Below, one piece after another: positions 1 through 7,295 of a stretch of 22,322 nucleotides of DNA. Every line of letters starts with the position of its first letter. Position 1 is the stretch's first letter. The stretch is from positions 1 to 22,322 of the forward strand of contig JAACEH010000006.1 of assembly GCA_011682595.1 (NCBI GenBank). Direction: 5' to 3'. This DNA is from Anaerolineaceae bacterium. GTDB taxonomy: Bacteria; Planctomycetota; Phycisphaerae; FEN-1346; JAACEH01. The position numbers and the translations under genes were made by a program. Below the pieces are notes generated by a model. It made no database searches, was not told the DNA's origin, and saw only the letters and a list, made by a program, of their open reading frames with translations.

Positions 1-1130
1 TCCAGCTCGTCGGTCGAGTTGGTCATGGCCCCGCTGCCGAAGGCCCGGGCCAGACCGGCCACGGTCGAAGCGTGGCACAGCCGCGCGCAGTGGTCCACGT
101 TGTTCGTCCCAACGGCCAGTCGGATGAACTTCTGGAAAATGTAGTTTTCCTCGTTCGTGCACTTGGCCGAGGAAAGACCGGCCATGGCCACCGGGCCGTG
201 ATCGTTCTTGATGGCGGCCAGCTTCGAGGCCACCAGGTCGAGAGCTTCGTCCCAGGTCGCCTCCTGAAGCCGGCCGTCGCGCCTGACCAGCGGCGTCGTC
301 AGCCGGTCGGGGGCGCCGACAAAGCCCAGTCCGAATCGCCCCTTCACGCAGAGCTGGCCGTGGCTGGCCGGGTTGTCGGCCTCACCGCCGACGCTGACGA
401 TGCGGTTGCCGCGGATGCCCAGCACCAGCCCGCACCCACAGCCGCAATAGGGGCAGGTCGTGGTCACCTTCCTGGTCGGCGGCAGGGCCTCTCCCCTGGG
501 GGCCAGTGCCCCGACCGGGCAGGCGGCCACACACTGCCCGCACGACTCGCAGACCGAGTCGCCGATCAGCCCCCCGAAGGGCATTATCCTGGTGTTGTAG
601 CCCCGGTAGGCGAAATCGATGGCCCCCACGCCGCGGATGCCGTGGCAGATGCCGACACAGCGACCACAGAGTATGCACTTGGACATGTCAATAGTGAAGA
701 AAGGACTGGAGTCGTCGATTTCAGGCGGCTTCGGGCGGCGGCGCAGCCGGGTCTGGTCAATCCCCAGACCGGCGGCGACCTTCTGGAGTTCGCACCGCTG
801 GTTGGTCGAGCAGGTCAGGCAATCGGTCGGATGGTCGGCAATGAGCAGCTCGGTGACATTTCGCCGCAGCGAGTTGATTTCGTCGGTATCGTTTTCGATG
901 ACCATGCCCTCGGCGACCAGGGTCGTACAGGCCGCCGGGAATCCCCGCCGCCCTTCGACCTTGACGATGCAGAGGCGGCAGGAGGCCAGCGGCTGGAGGC
1001 CCTTGAGGTAGCAGAGGTGCGGAATGTAAAGGTCCGCATCGAGAGCGGCCTCGAGGACGGTCTGGCCTTCGGCGGCCTCGATCCGGCAGCCATCGATGGT
1101 GATGGTGAGTTTGTTGCTGTCGCTGTTCAT
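1..1130 (-). CDS. fdhA: Formate dehydrogenase alpha subunit, Cys-type, with NuoG-like N-terminus (partial, 3' end outside window)
   Basis: Molybdenum or tungsten enzyme interconverting CO2 and formate; first step of the methyl branch of the Wood-Ljungdahl pathway. About 376 codons are visible. Order: a [2Fe-2S] domain (C40, C51, C54, C68); a NuoG-type His-Cys cluster (H100, C104, C107, C113); two [4Fe-4S] ferredoxin motifs (CILCGRCVGIC and CESCGQCVAAC); then the molybdopterin domain opening with its own cluster motif CPYCGCGCG. The motif DHCARLCHAS places a cysteine (residue 352, codon 75-77) where E. coli FdhF has selenocysteine, so this is a Cys-type enzyme. The ATG at 1130 has a GGAGAG ribosome site. 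It starts 36 bp after the nuoF-like stop, so the two are probably one operon and one complex. A related molybdopterin oxidoreductase is possible, but the active-site motif strongly favours formate dehydrogenase. Confidence 0.92.
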   Translation of the reverse strand, partial: MNSDSNKLTITIDGCRIEAAEGQTVLEAALDADLYIPHLCYLKGLQPLASCRLCIVKVEGRRGFPAACTTLVAEGMVIENDTDEINSLRRNVTELLIADHPTDCLTCSTNQRCELQKVAAGLGIDQTRLRRRPKPPEIDDSSPFFTIDMSKCILCGRCVGICHGIRGVGAIDFAYRGYNTRIMPFGGLIGDSVCESCGQCVAACPVGALAPRGEALPPTRKVTTTCPYCGCGCGLVLGIRGNRIVSVGGEADNPASHGQLCVKGRFGLGFVGAPDRLTTPLVRRDGRLQEATWDEALDLVASKLAAIKNDHGPVAMAGLSSAKCTNEENYIFQKFIRLAVGTNNVDHCARLCHASTVAGLARAFGSGAMTNSTDEL

Positions 1131-1166
1131 GCTGACGACTCTCCAGGTCACATCCCGGCCGGCATC

Positions 1167-3017
1167 TCACTCGACCAGCACGGCGCCGAACTTGCAGACC
1201 TCCAGGCAGATGCCGCACTTGACGCATTTCTCCTGGTCGATGGTCTGCGGCTCTTTCCGCCGGCCGCTAATCGCCTGGTGGTGACATTTCTTGTTGCACA
1301 CCAGGCAGCCCACACACTTCTCGGGGTCGATCCGATATCGCATCAGGGCCCTGCACACCGCGGCGGGGCATTTGCCGGCGATAATGTGGGCCTTGTACTC
1401 GTCACGGAAGTAACGCAGCGTGCTCAGCACGGGGTTGGGCGCCGTCTGGCCGAGGCCGCAGAGCGACGATTCCTTTATGGCGGCCCCCAGTTGAACCAGT
1501 TGATCGAGGTCCTCCATCGTGCCCAGGCCGTTGCAGATGTCGTCGAGAATCCGGTAGAGTTGCGTCGTGCCCAGCCGGCACGGGGCGCACTTGCCGCAGG
1601 ACTCGCTGCGGGTGAAGCTGACGAAGTAGCGGGCCACGTCGGGCACACAGGTGCCTTCGTCCATGACGATCATGCCGCCGGAGCCCATGATCGAGCCGGC
1701 CCGGGCCAGGGCATCGTACTCGACCGGCAGGTCGAGCAACTCCTCGGGCAGGCAGCCCCCCGAAGGCCCGCCGGTCTGGACGGCCTTGAACCTCTTGCCC
1801 TCGGGCACGCCGCCGCCAATGCCGAAGATGATGTCGCGCAGGGAAGTCCCCATGGGGACCTCGATGAGCCCGGTTCGCCGGATCTTGCCGGCCAGGGCGA
1901 AGGTCTTGGTCCCGCGGCTCTTCTCGGTGCCGAAGCGGGCGAAGGCCTCGGCGCCGCGGGCCAGGATGACCGACACGTTGGCGAAGGTCTCGACATTGTT
2001 GATGTTGGTCGGCTTGCCGAACAGGCCCGACTGGGCCGGGAACGGCGGCCGGGGTCGCGGCATTCCGCGCCGCCCTTCGAGCGAGGCCATCAGCGAAGTC
2101 TCCTCGCCGCAGACGAAGGCCCCGGCGCCTTGCTCGATACTGATCTCCAGAGCGAAGTCGGAACCGAGAATGCCCCGGCCCAACAGGCCGCGCGAGGTCA
2201 TCTGGCCAAGGGCCTGCTGCAGCCGCTCGATGGCCAGCGGATACTCGGCCCGGCAATAGATGAACGCCTGCTGAGCACCAATGGCGTAGGCGGCGATGAC
2301 CAGCCCCTCGAGCACGGCGTGCGGGTCGCTCTCCAGGAGGGCCCGGTCCATGAAGGCCCCGGGGTCGCCCTCGTCGGCGTTGCAGATGAGGTACTTCGGG
2401 TGGCCGGGGGCATTGCGGCAGAACTTCCACTTGAGCCCGGTGGGGAACCCTGCCCCGCCGCGGCCGCGAAGGCCCGAGCGCTCCACTTGGTCGATGACGT
2501 CGGCGGGCGGCATCGCCAGGGCCCTGGCCAGCCCCTGGTAGCCGCCACTGGCGATGTAGTGGTCGATCTGGTCGGGGGCAATACGCCCGCAGTTGCGGGT
2601 GACAACCCGCTCCTGGCCCTGCATCATGGGCAGTTCTTCGAAACGCGGCACACCGTCGAGCGACGTGCCGCCCGTTGTCGCCAGGGCCAGGTCGGCCGGG
2701 GGCTGGCCGCGGCCGATATGCCGGCCGACGATCCGTGCCGCCACAGCCGGCGAGACGTTGCCGTAAAGAACCGACGGCCCGCCTCGCGAGGTCACTTCGA
2801 TCATGGGTTCGGCGTAGCACATGCCGAGGCATCCGACACCGACGATGCGGGCCCGCTTGTGGATTTTCCGCAACTCCCCGCGGAGGGCCCGGATGACGTC
2901 CGAGGAGCCGGCCGCGCGGCCGCAGGTCACATCGCCCACCAGAATCAGGGCCCCGCGGGGATGGCGGAACGTCTGCCACGCCTTGTCGGCCTGCAGTTGG
3001 ATCTCGGCGAATGTCAT
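1167..3017 (-). CDS. NuoF/HydB-type NAD(P)-binding diaphorase subunit with C-terminal ferredoxin domain
   Basis: 616 aa flavoprotein subunit passing electrons between NAD(P)H and iron-sulfur clusters. N-terminal thioredoxin-like domain has C32 and a GCLGMC motif. The central NuoF core shows GRGGAGFPTG and CNADEGDPGAF (FMN and nucleotide binding) and EQGAGAFVCGEETSL. The [4Fe-4S] motif is CGKCAPC plus the C of SLCGLG. The C-terminus carries two ferredoxin motifs (CVGCLVCNKKC and CVKCGICLEVC). This architecture occurs in HydB of [FeFe]-hydrogenases, HndC and NAD(P)-linked formate dehydrogenases. The ATG at 3017 overlaps the nuoE-like stop by ATGA, and that is why this start is preferred over the long upstream extension, which is read out of frame through nuoE. 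The fdhA neighbour suggests a formate dehydrogenase complex. Whether it bifurcates electrons with ferredoxin cannot be decided here. Confidence 0.93.
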   Translation of the reverse strand: MTFAEIQLQADKAWQTFRHPRGALILVGDVTCGRAAGSSDVIRALRGELRKIHKRARIVGVGCLGMCYAEPMIEVTSRGGPSVLYGNVSPAVAARIVGRHIGRGQPPADLALATTGGTSLDGVPRFEELPMMQGQERVVTRNCGRIAPDQIDHYIASGGYQGLARALAMPPADVIDQVERSGLRGRGGAGFPTGLKWKFCRNAPGHPKYLICNADEGDPGAFMDRALLESDPHAVLEGLVIAAYAIGAQQAFIYCRAEYPLAIERLQQALGQMTSRGLLGRGILGSDFALEISIEQGAGAFVCGEETSLMASLEGRRGMPRPRPPFPAQSGLFGKPTNINNVETFANVSVILARGAEAFARFGTEKSRGTKTFALAGKIRRTGLIEVPMGTSLRDIIFGIGGGVPEGKRFKAVQTGGPSGGCLPEELLDLPVEYDALARAGSIMGSGGMIVMDEGTCVPDVARYFVSFTRSESCGKCAPCRLGTTQLYRILDDICNGLGTMEDLDQLVQLGAAIKESSLCGLGQTAPNPVLSTLRYFRDEYKAHIIAGKCPAAVCRALMRYRIDPEKCVGCLVCNKKCHHQAISGRRKEPQTIDQEKCVKCGICLEVCKFGAVLVE

Positions 3018-3469
3018 TTCAGCTTCCCAATCAACTTCACGGCCTTGGCGGGGTCCATGTTGCCATAGACCTTGCCGTCCACCATGATGACCGGGGCCAG
3101 CGCACAGGCCCCGAAGCAGGCCACGCGTTCCAGGGTGAACTTGTAGTCCGCGGTCGTCTGGCCGGGCTCGACACCCAGCGTCTTCCGTATGGCGTGCATC
3201 ACTTTCGCGCCGCCGAGAATGTGGCAACCGGTCCCCAGGCAGACCTTGATGTTGTGTTTGCCCTGCCGCGTCAGGTGAAACTGCTGGTAGAAAGAGGCCA
3301 CGCCGAAGACCGTGCTCTCCGGCACGCGACAGTGGCGGGCGACACGTCGCAAGGCATCCTCGGGCAAGTAACCCAACCGCCGCTGCACGGCCTGCAGCAC
3401 GGGAATCAGCCCCGTCGGCTGACCCTTGAAAGCGGAGAGGACTTTGTCCAGACTTGCCGATACGCTCAC
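3014..3469 (-). CDS. NuoE/HydC-type thioredoxin-like [2Fe-2S] subunit
   Basis: 151 aa subunit of the NuoE/HydC/HndA family, usual length about 150-170. It holds one [2Fe-2S] cluster bound by C77, C82, C118 and C122 (motifs CLGTGCH and CFGACALAP) and works with the NuoF-like partner encoded directly downstream. The start is a GTG at 3469 with a clear GGAGG about 7 nt upstream; a second GTG at 3473 lies in another frame and gives no family match. The stop overlaps the nuoF-like ATG by 4 bp, which implies translational coupling. It lies 115 bp after the DUF166 gene, across a strong hairpin, so the three dehydrogenase genes may form a separate transcription segment. Confidence 0.93.
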   Translation of the reverse strand: MSVSASLDKVLSAFKGQPTGLIPVLQAVQRRLGYLPEDALRRVARHCRVPESTVFGVASFYQQFHLTRQGKHNIKVCLGTGCHILGGAKVMHAIRKTLGVEPGQTTADYKFTLERVACFGACALAPVIMVDGKVYGNMDPAKAVKLIGKLK

Positions 3470-3545
3470 TCACCTGCCTCCAGAATTACCGCCGCCGACC
3501 GGCTAAGCGGGATCACATAAGTCTCCTCGGGTGTGCGAGACCGAT

Positions 3546-3572
3546 CATGGCCTGGCCTGCGGCCAGACCATG
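3546..3572 (-). terminator. Strong hairpin between the acs genes and the formate dehydrogenase genes
   Basis: A 12-bp stem with one G-U wobble and a 3-nt loop (minus strand CATGGTCTGGCC, GCA, GGCCAGGCCATG) begins 12 nt after the DUF166 stop. No T-tract follows on the minus strand, so it is not a standard Rho-independent terminator. It could be a U-less terminator, an attenuator or an mRNA processing or stability element that sets a different expression level for nuoE-nuoF-fdhA. Confidence 0.4.
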
Positions 3573-3584
3573 GCACCCACCGGC

Positions 3585-4676
3585 TCACGGCCGGCCCCCC
3601 TCTTGCCGCCGCCGGCCGGGGGCCGGGCTGATCCGCCCCTTGTCGGCCCTGACCTGGCCCTCCTGCCTGAGGATAACCAGTGCCGAGTCGAGCGCCGCCG
3701 GGGTGACGCTGCGGTTCTTGCGCAGGTCCTCGAGCGTCACCGCCCGGCGGTCCTGCAGGGCCTCCAGGATCAGGCCCTTGGCCCGTTCGATGTTGTCCAG
3801 GTTCTCCTGCATGGGCACCGCCTTGTGGACGGTGCGGCCCATGGGAGCGACCACCATGGCGGCCTCCCGGCGGACTCCCTTTTGCAGAGGGGCCAGTATC
3901 TCGTAGTGGGCCTGGCCGGCCACGTGCAGGGGCGAGTCGTCGAGGTCGCGGTCCCATTTCATGCTGGCCGTGCAGGGATAGCTGTGCATTCTCATGGAGA
4001 TGACCCGGTACTTCAGGTCCTCGTCCACCGTCTCCCCCACCAGCCAGCGGGCCACGTAGTAGGTGGCTCCACAGGCCGCCGACACCGCCACCTGGGCCCG
4101 CTTGATAATGCCGCCCTCCACCTCGAGGTCGACTTTCGGATGGCCGATATGGAACTGGGACTGAAACTCCGCCAGAAGGCTTCCCCCGGGCGGGTCGAAG
4201 TTGCAGAAAGGCTTGGGGAAGGCCACCTCGAGACCGCCGTCACGGCATATCGCGATCACCTCTTGGCGGGCGGATCTGCTGATCCAGTTGGTGGCCTCCA
4301 GCGGCACCACGACGCCCCGCGTGCCCTGCCGGGCACAGGCCCTGACCATCTCGGCCAGGATCTGCTCGTGAATGTTGATGGCCAGAAGAATGTCGTGCGG
4401 CGGCAACTCCCGGGGAACATACTCCGCGGGCTTTTCGAGCAGGTAGGGCAGCAGCGGCGGAAAGGCGATCACGCCGGCTATTCTGTCGGCGAGCCCGCGC
4501 TCGTAGGGCCGGCGGCAGGAGATGCAGTCGGGCCCGCAGGAGGCGCAGAAAGAGTCTTCACTCTTCAGGTTCCCGATCACCCGGTCGGCATAGTGGCTGC
4601 TGAAAACCTGGGTGTAGGGGTCCTGCGGCTCGTCGCCGGAGGGACGCCTTTCGCTCCTCAGGATAAGAATTTTCAT
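3585..4676 (-). CDS. DUF166 family protein (DfsP-like) with Cys-rich motif and C-terminal helix-turn-helix-like region
   Basis: 363 aa, function unknown. I assign it to the DUF166 family by overall sequence character; some family members are named DfsP because they contain selenocysteine (from memory). Visible elements: a four-cysteine motif at C44, C47, C51 and C54 (C-x2-C-x3-C-x2-C), suitable for a metal or Fe-S site; FCNFDPPGG near residue 158; AACGATYYVAR near 202; SYPCTASM near 235. Residues about 295-350 look like a small winged-helix: charged helices, then LVILRQEGQVRADKGRI. All expected positions are Cys and there is no in-frame TGA. The ATG at 4676 overlaps the acsE stop (ATGA), so it is translationally coupled to the methyltransferase. 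The context suggests a role in corrinoid or C1 metabolism or its control; this is inference only. Confidence 0.65.
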   Translation of the reverse strand: MKILILRSERRPSGDEPQDPYTQVFSSHYADRVIGNLKSEDSFCASCGPDCISCRRPYERGLADRIAGVIAFPPLLPYLLEKPAEYVPRELPPHDILLAINIHEQILAEMVRACARQGTRGVVVPLEATNWISRSARQEVIAICRDGGLEVAFPKPFCNFDPPGGSLLAEFQSQFHIGHPKVDLEVEGGIIKRAQVAVSAACGATYYVARWLVGETVDEDLKYRVISMRMHSYPCTASMKWDRDLDDSPLHVAGQAHYEILAPLQKGVRREAAMVVAPMGRTVHKAVPMQENLDNIERAKGLILEALQDRRAVTLEDLRKNRSVTPAALDSALVILRQEGQVRADKGRISPAPGRRRQEGGRP

Positions 4677-5446
4677 TGTCGCACGTAGGAGTCCGCGTAA
4701 ATTTCCTTGTTCATGACCAGTTCGGCGGTACGAGCCGCATTGACAAGATCGGTGTCCATGACGTCACATATCGCGGAGTCAATTCCACAACTGATGGCCA
4801 TGACCAGGAAAATCCTGTTGATCAGCTTCTTGTGGACGGTGCCGCTGGAGATGTTGGACAGGCCGCAGGTAATGTGAGGCGGCGGATCGGAAAACAGCTT
4901 GAACTGGCTGATCGCGGCGAGAATCTGCTGGGCCTGGTCCTGCATGAACTTCAAGGGCATGACGATGGGGTCCAGGAACACGCTGTCGGGCTCCAGGCCG
5001 ACCTCCATGGCCTTGGCCAGAATAAGGCCGGCCTTCTCCACCCGCTGGTCGGCGTCCTTGGGCGTGCCGCTCTCGTCCATGACCACACCGATCACCGAGG
5101 CCTTGTACTCGGCGGCGATGGGCATGATGACGTCGAGCTTCTCGGCCGCCGCGGTGGTCGAGTTGATCAGGGCAGGCTTCTTGCAGACCTTGATGGCTTC
5201 GGCCAGAATCTTGGGCTTGTTGGTGTCGATCGAGATGGGCGTGTCCACCACCGCCTGCACCGACTCGATCATCCAGCACATGTCCTCGGCCTTGCTGGAG
5301 ACCGCTCCCAGGTTGACGTCGAGGTAGTCGGCCCCGGCCTCGGTCTGTTTCCTGGCCCAATCCTGGATAGGCCCGGGGTCCTTGTCGAGCACCGCCTGTT
5401 TGATTTCCTTGAAGCCCGTATTGATTCTTTCGCCAATAAGGATCAT
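4673..5446 (-). CDS. acsE: Methyltetrahydrofolate:corrinoid/iron-sulfur protein methyltransferase
   Basis: 257 aa TIM-barrel methyltransferase (MeTr). It moves the methyl group from 5-methyl-THF to the cobalt of the corrinoid iron-sulfur protein AcsCD, joining the methyl and carbonyl branches. Length matches the family (about 260 aa). The residues known to bind pterin or cobalamin in the Moorella enzyme are present, offset by one: D74 (D75), N95 (N96), D159 (D160) and N198 (N199). Supporting motifs are DYLDVNLGA, ISIDTNKP, INSTTAA and GLSNISSG. The ATG at 5446 has GGGAG upstream. It follows acsD by 121 bp and overlaps the DUF166 gene by 4 bp. The protein lacks the extra domains of methionine synthase, so it is the stand-alone acetyl-CoA pathway enzyme. 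Confidence 0.96.
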   Translation of the reverse strand: MILIGERINTGFKEIKQAVLDKDPGPIQDWARKQTEAGADYLDVNLGAVSSKAEDMCWMIESVQAVVDTPISIDTNKPKILAEAIKVCKKPALINSTTAAAEKLDVIMPIAAEYKASVIGVVMDESGTPKDADQRVEKAGLILAKAMEVGLEPDSVFLDPIVMPLKFMQDQAQQILAAISQFKLFSDPPPHITCGLSNISSGTVHKKLINRIFLVMAISCGIDSAICDVMDTDLVNAARTAELVMNKEIYADSYVRQ

Positions 5447-5535
5447 CTTTGATCTCCCGTTGAATCAGTGTCTTGTCATCTGCCCTGCGGCGCCGAAGTC
5501 TGCGACGCCGGGAACGCCAAATCGCGTGTCTTGCT

Positions 5536-5552
5536 CGCCGCACCATGCGGCG
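5536..5552 (-). other. Short hairpin in the acsD-acsE gap
   Basis: A perfect 7-bp inverted repeat with a 3-nt loop (CGCCGCA, TGG, TGCGGCG on the minus strand) starts 15 nt after the acsD stop, within the 121-bp acsD-acsE gap. No T-tract follows. It may be an mRNA stability element or chance in GC-rich DNA. Confidence 0.3.
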
Positions 5553-5567
5553 GCAGAGCCGCTAAAA

Positions 5568-6533
5568 TTATCCGGCCATCAGTTCGTCGATTGCCTCACG
5601 GGTCACGGCGATGGCCTCCGGGTGGGCCAGGGTCAGGATGTCGGCCCCGGCCTGCAGGTAGCCGGCCGCGGTGCTCGACTCCCAGAGCGGACCGCGCTTG
5701 GCCAGCTTGCCCCAACCGGGCAACACGTCCTCGTCGGCCAGGGCTTCCTTGATTCGCCACACCTCCCAACCCACGTTCGCAATCTGCGGAAGAGCCATCA
5801 GCTTGTCGCCCTTGAGGCCGGCGATCCTGACCCGCTCGAAGATCGTGTAAACATAGTCGAACCCGTAACCCAGGGCGGCCGTCACCTGGCACATGACCAC
5901 GTCCTCCAGGCTGAAGCCGATGTCCTGCAACAGGATGTTGACCTGCTTGGCGATGTTGATGTCCACCGGAGCTTCGGCGATCAGTTTCTGGCCGTCGGCC
6001 TTGCCGATCGCTCCGAGCGTACGGTAATTGCTCTCGGTGGCCGAGCCGATCAGGCAGCCCTCGCCCTTGGCGGCCTGCGAGCACTCCGGCAGCACCTCGT
6101 TGTCCTTGTCCTCGTCGCCGCAGCCCCAGAGAATCAGCGGCACGTCAACCGCCTCCAGGACCGCCTTGACGGTCTCGGCGGCCGCCGACGCAGGGAGGTC
6201 CCGGCCGGATGGGTCCGGACCCAGGAGCTTCAGGCTGATGGCATCGACCTTGAACTCCTCGACGCATTTCTGGGCCCACTCGGCCGGCGAGTTGATCTCT
6301 TTGCCGATGGCCTGCTTGAGAATGTCGGGCCACAGTTCCGGCACCACGTCCACCACCACTCCCGCCACGACCGGGCGGTTAGGCAAGTCCCCCTCGAAGG
6401 TCAGGAAGGGCAACGTCGTCTCACCGCCGACAGTTATCGTGCTGCCCCGCGTGCCGCCCTGCTCTCTGGTAGCCCCGATGGTCACCGTGTTGATCTGGTT
6501 CGTCCATTTTTCTTTAACGTCGACAAGTTCCAT
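5568..6533 (-). CDS. acsD: Corrinoid/iron-sulfur protein small subunit (CdhD-like delta)
   Basis: 321 aa TIM-barrel subunit that, with AcsC, forms the corrinoid iron-sulfur protein, which carries the methyl group from AcsE to acetyl-CoA synthase. Family length is about 310-325 aa. Recognisable stretches include the N-terminal TIGATREQGGTRGSTITVGGE, KLLGPDPSGRDLPA, LWGCGDEDKDNEVLP, CLIGSATESNY and the C-terminal GPLWESSTAAGYLQAGADIL. It carries no Fe-S motif, as expected, because the cobamide sits at the interface with AcsC. The gene starts 3 bp after the cooC-1 stop, so the two are tightly coupled. The order acsC, acsV, cooC, acsD, acsE resembles that of clostridial carboxydotrophs as I recall it. 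Confidence 0.96.
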   Translation of the reverse strand: MELVDVKEKWTNQINTVTIGATREQGGTRGSTITVGGETTLPFLTFEGDLPNRPVVAGVVVDVVPELWPDILKQAIGKEINSPAEWAQKCVEEFKVDAISLKLLGPDPSGRDLPASAAAETVKAVLEAVDVPLILWGCGDEDKDNEVLPECSQAAKGEGCLIGSATESNYRTLGAIGKADGQKLIAEAPVDINIAKQVNILLQDIGFSLEDVVMCQVTAALGYGFDYVYTIFERVRIAGLKGDKLMALPQIANVGWEVWRIKEALADEDVLPGWGKLAKRGPLWESSTAAGYLQAGADILTLAHPEAIAVTREAIDELMAG

Positions 6534-6536
6534 TGT

Positions 6537-7295
6537 TCAGGCTCCCAATCTCTCCATGACCTCGTTCATTTTCAACACCGCGGGGCCGTCTCCCTGATCG
6601 TAATCGTAAAGGGACCGGCCCTCGAAAAGCGCCTTTTCAAGCGCATCGTCGTGCGGAATGTGACCCAGAAAATCAAAACCCAACTCGCCGGCCTTCTCTC
6701 GCACCGCTTCGACGCGGTCCTCCGGCACATTGTTGACCAGCAGGCGCCGGGAGCGCACCTCGTTCCTGACCGAGGCGATCACCTCGCTGATTCTCCGGGC
6801 GCAGGCCAGCGACTGTGGACTCTCGTTGACCACCACCACCAACTGGTCGATGTTGGCCGCCGTCCGCCGGCTGAGGTGCTCCATTCCCGCCTCGCTGTCC
6901 ATCACGATCCACTCGTAGGAAGGGAACAGGTCGTCGGCGAACTTGCGAAGCAGGTTGTTGATGTAGCAATAGCAGCCGGGGCCCTCGGGGCGGCCCATGA
7001 CCAGAAAGTCCACCTTCGGCGTTTCAACCAGCGTCTCGTGCAGCCCGGCCTCGATGTAGGCCGCCTTGTCCATGCCCGAGGGAAGCTTCCTGATGTCGGC
7101 CAGCGTCCCTTCGCGGATGTCCCCCAGCGTCTGATGAACCGGCACCTCCAGCACGGTCGGAAGGTTCGAGTCCGGGTCGGCGTCAATGGCCAGCACGGCC
7201 CCCGAGGACCGCTCCTTGAGGTATCGGATCATCAGCGCCGAGACCACGGTCTTGCCCACCCCGCCCTTGCCGGTCACTACGATTGTCTTAGCCAT
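6537..7295 (-). CDS. cooC: CooC/AcsF-type nickel-insertion ATPase (copy 1)
   Basis: 252 aa deviant-Walker (MinD/ParA-like) P-loop ATPase of the CooC/AcsF group, which loads nickel into CODH or acetyl-CoA synthase. Seen: Walker A GKGGVGKT at residues 9-16 with the signature lysine; DADPDSNLP near 39-46; the CooC CxC metal-binding motif at C108 and C110 (GPGCYCYINN); and the switch region IVMDSEAGMEHLSRRTAANID. It overlaps the end of acsV by 8 bp and is followed after 3 bp by acsD. Position between acsV and acsD, rather than next to acsA, suggests this copy may serve acetyl-CoA synthase (the AcsF role), while copy 2 next to acsA serves CODH. That split is inference. Confidence 0.93.
   Translation of the reverse strand: MAKTIVVTGKGGVGKTVVSALMIRYLKERSSGAVLAIDADPDSNLPTVLEVPVHQTLGDIREGTLADIRKLPSGMDKAAYIEAGLHETLVETPKVDFLVMGRPEGPGCYCYINNLLRKFADDLFPSYEWIVMDSEAGMEHLSRRTAANIDQLVVVVNESPQSLACARRISEVIASVRNEVRSRRLLVNNVPEDRVEAVREKAGELGFDFLGHIPHDDALEKALFEGRSLYDYDQGDGPAVLKMNEVMERLGA

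Noticed and set aside
75..77. Possible selenocysteine at the formate dehydrogenase active site
   Set aside because: The codon is TGC, an ordinary cysteine; no in-frame TGA is present in the visible part.
72..3068. 998-codon open frame on the plus strand, and similar long plus-strand frames at 5382-7442, 7186-9321, 10621-12981 and 12683-14782
   Set aside because: They are antisense to strongly supported genes, rich in Gly/Ala/Arg/His without family motifs, and arise from GC-rich third positions.
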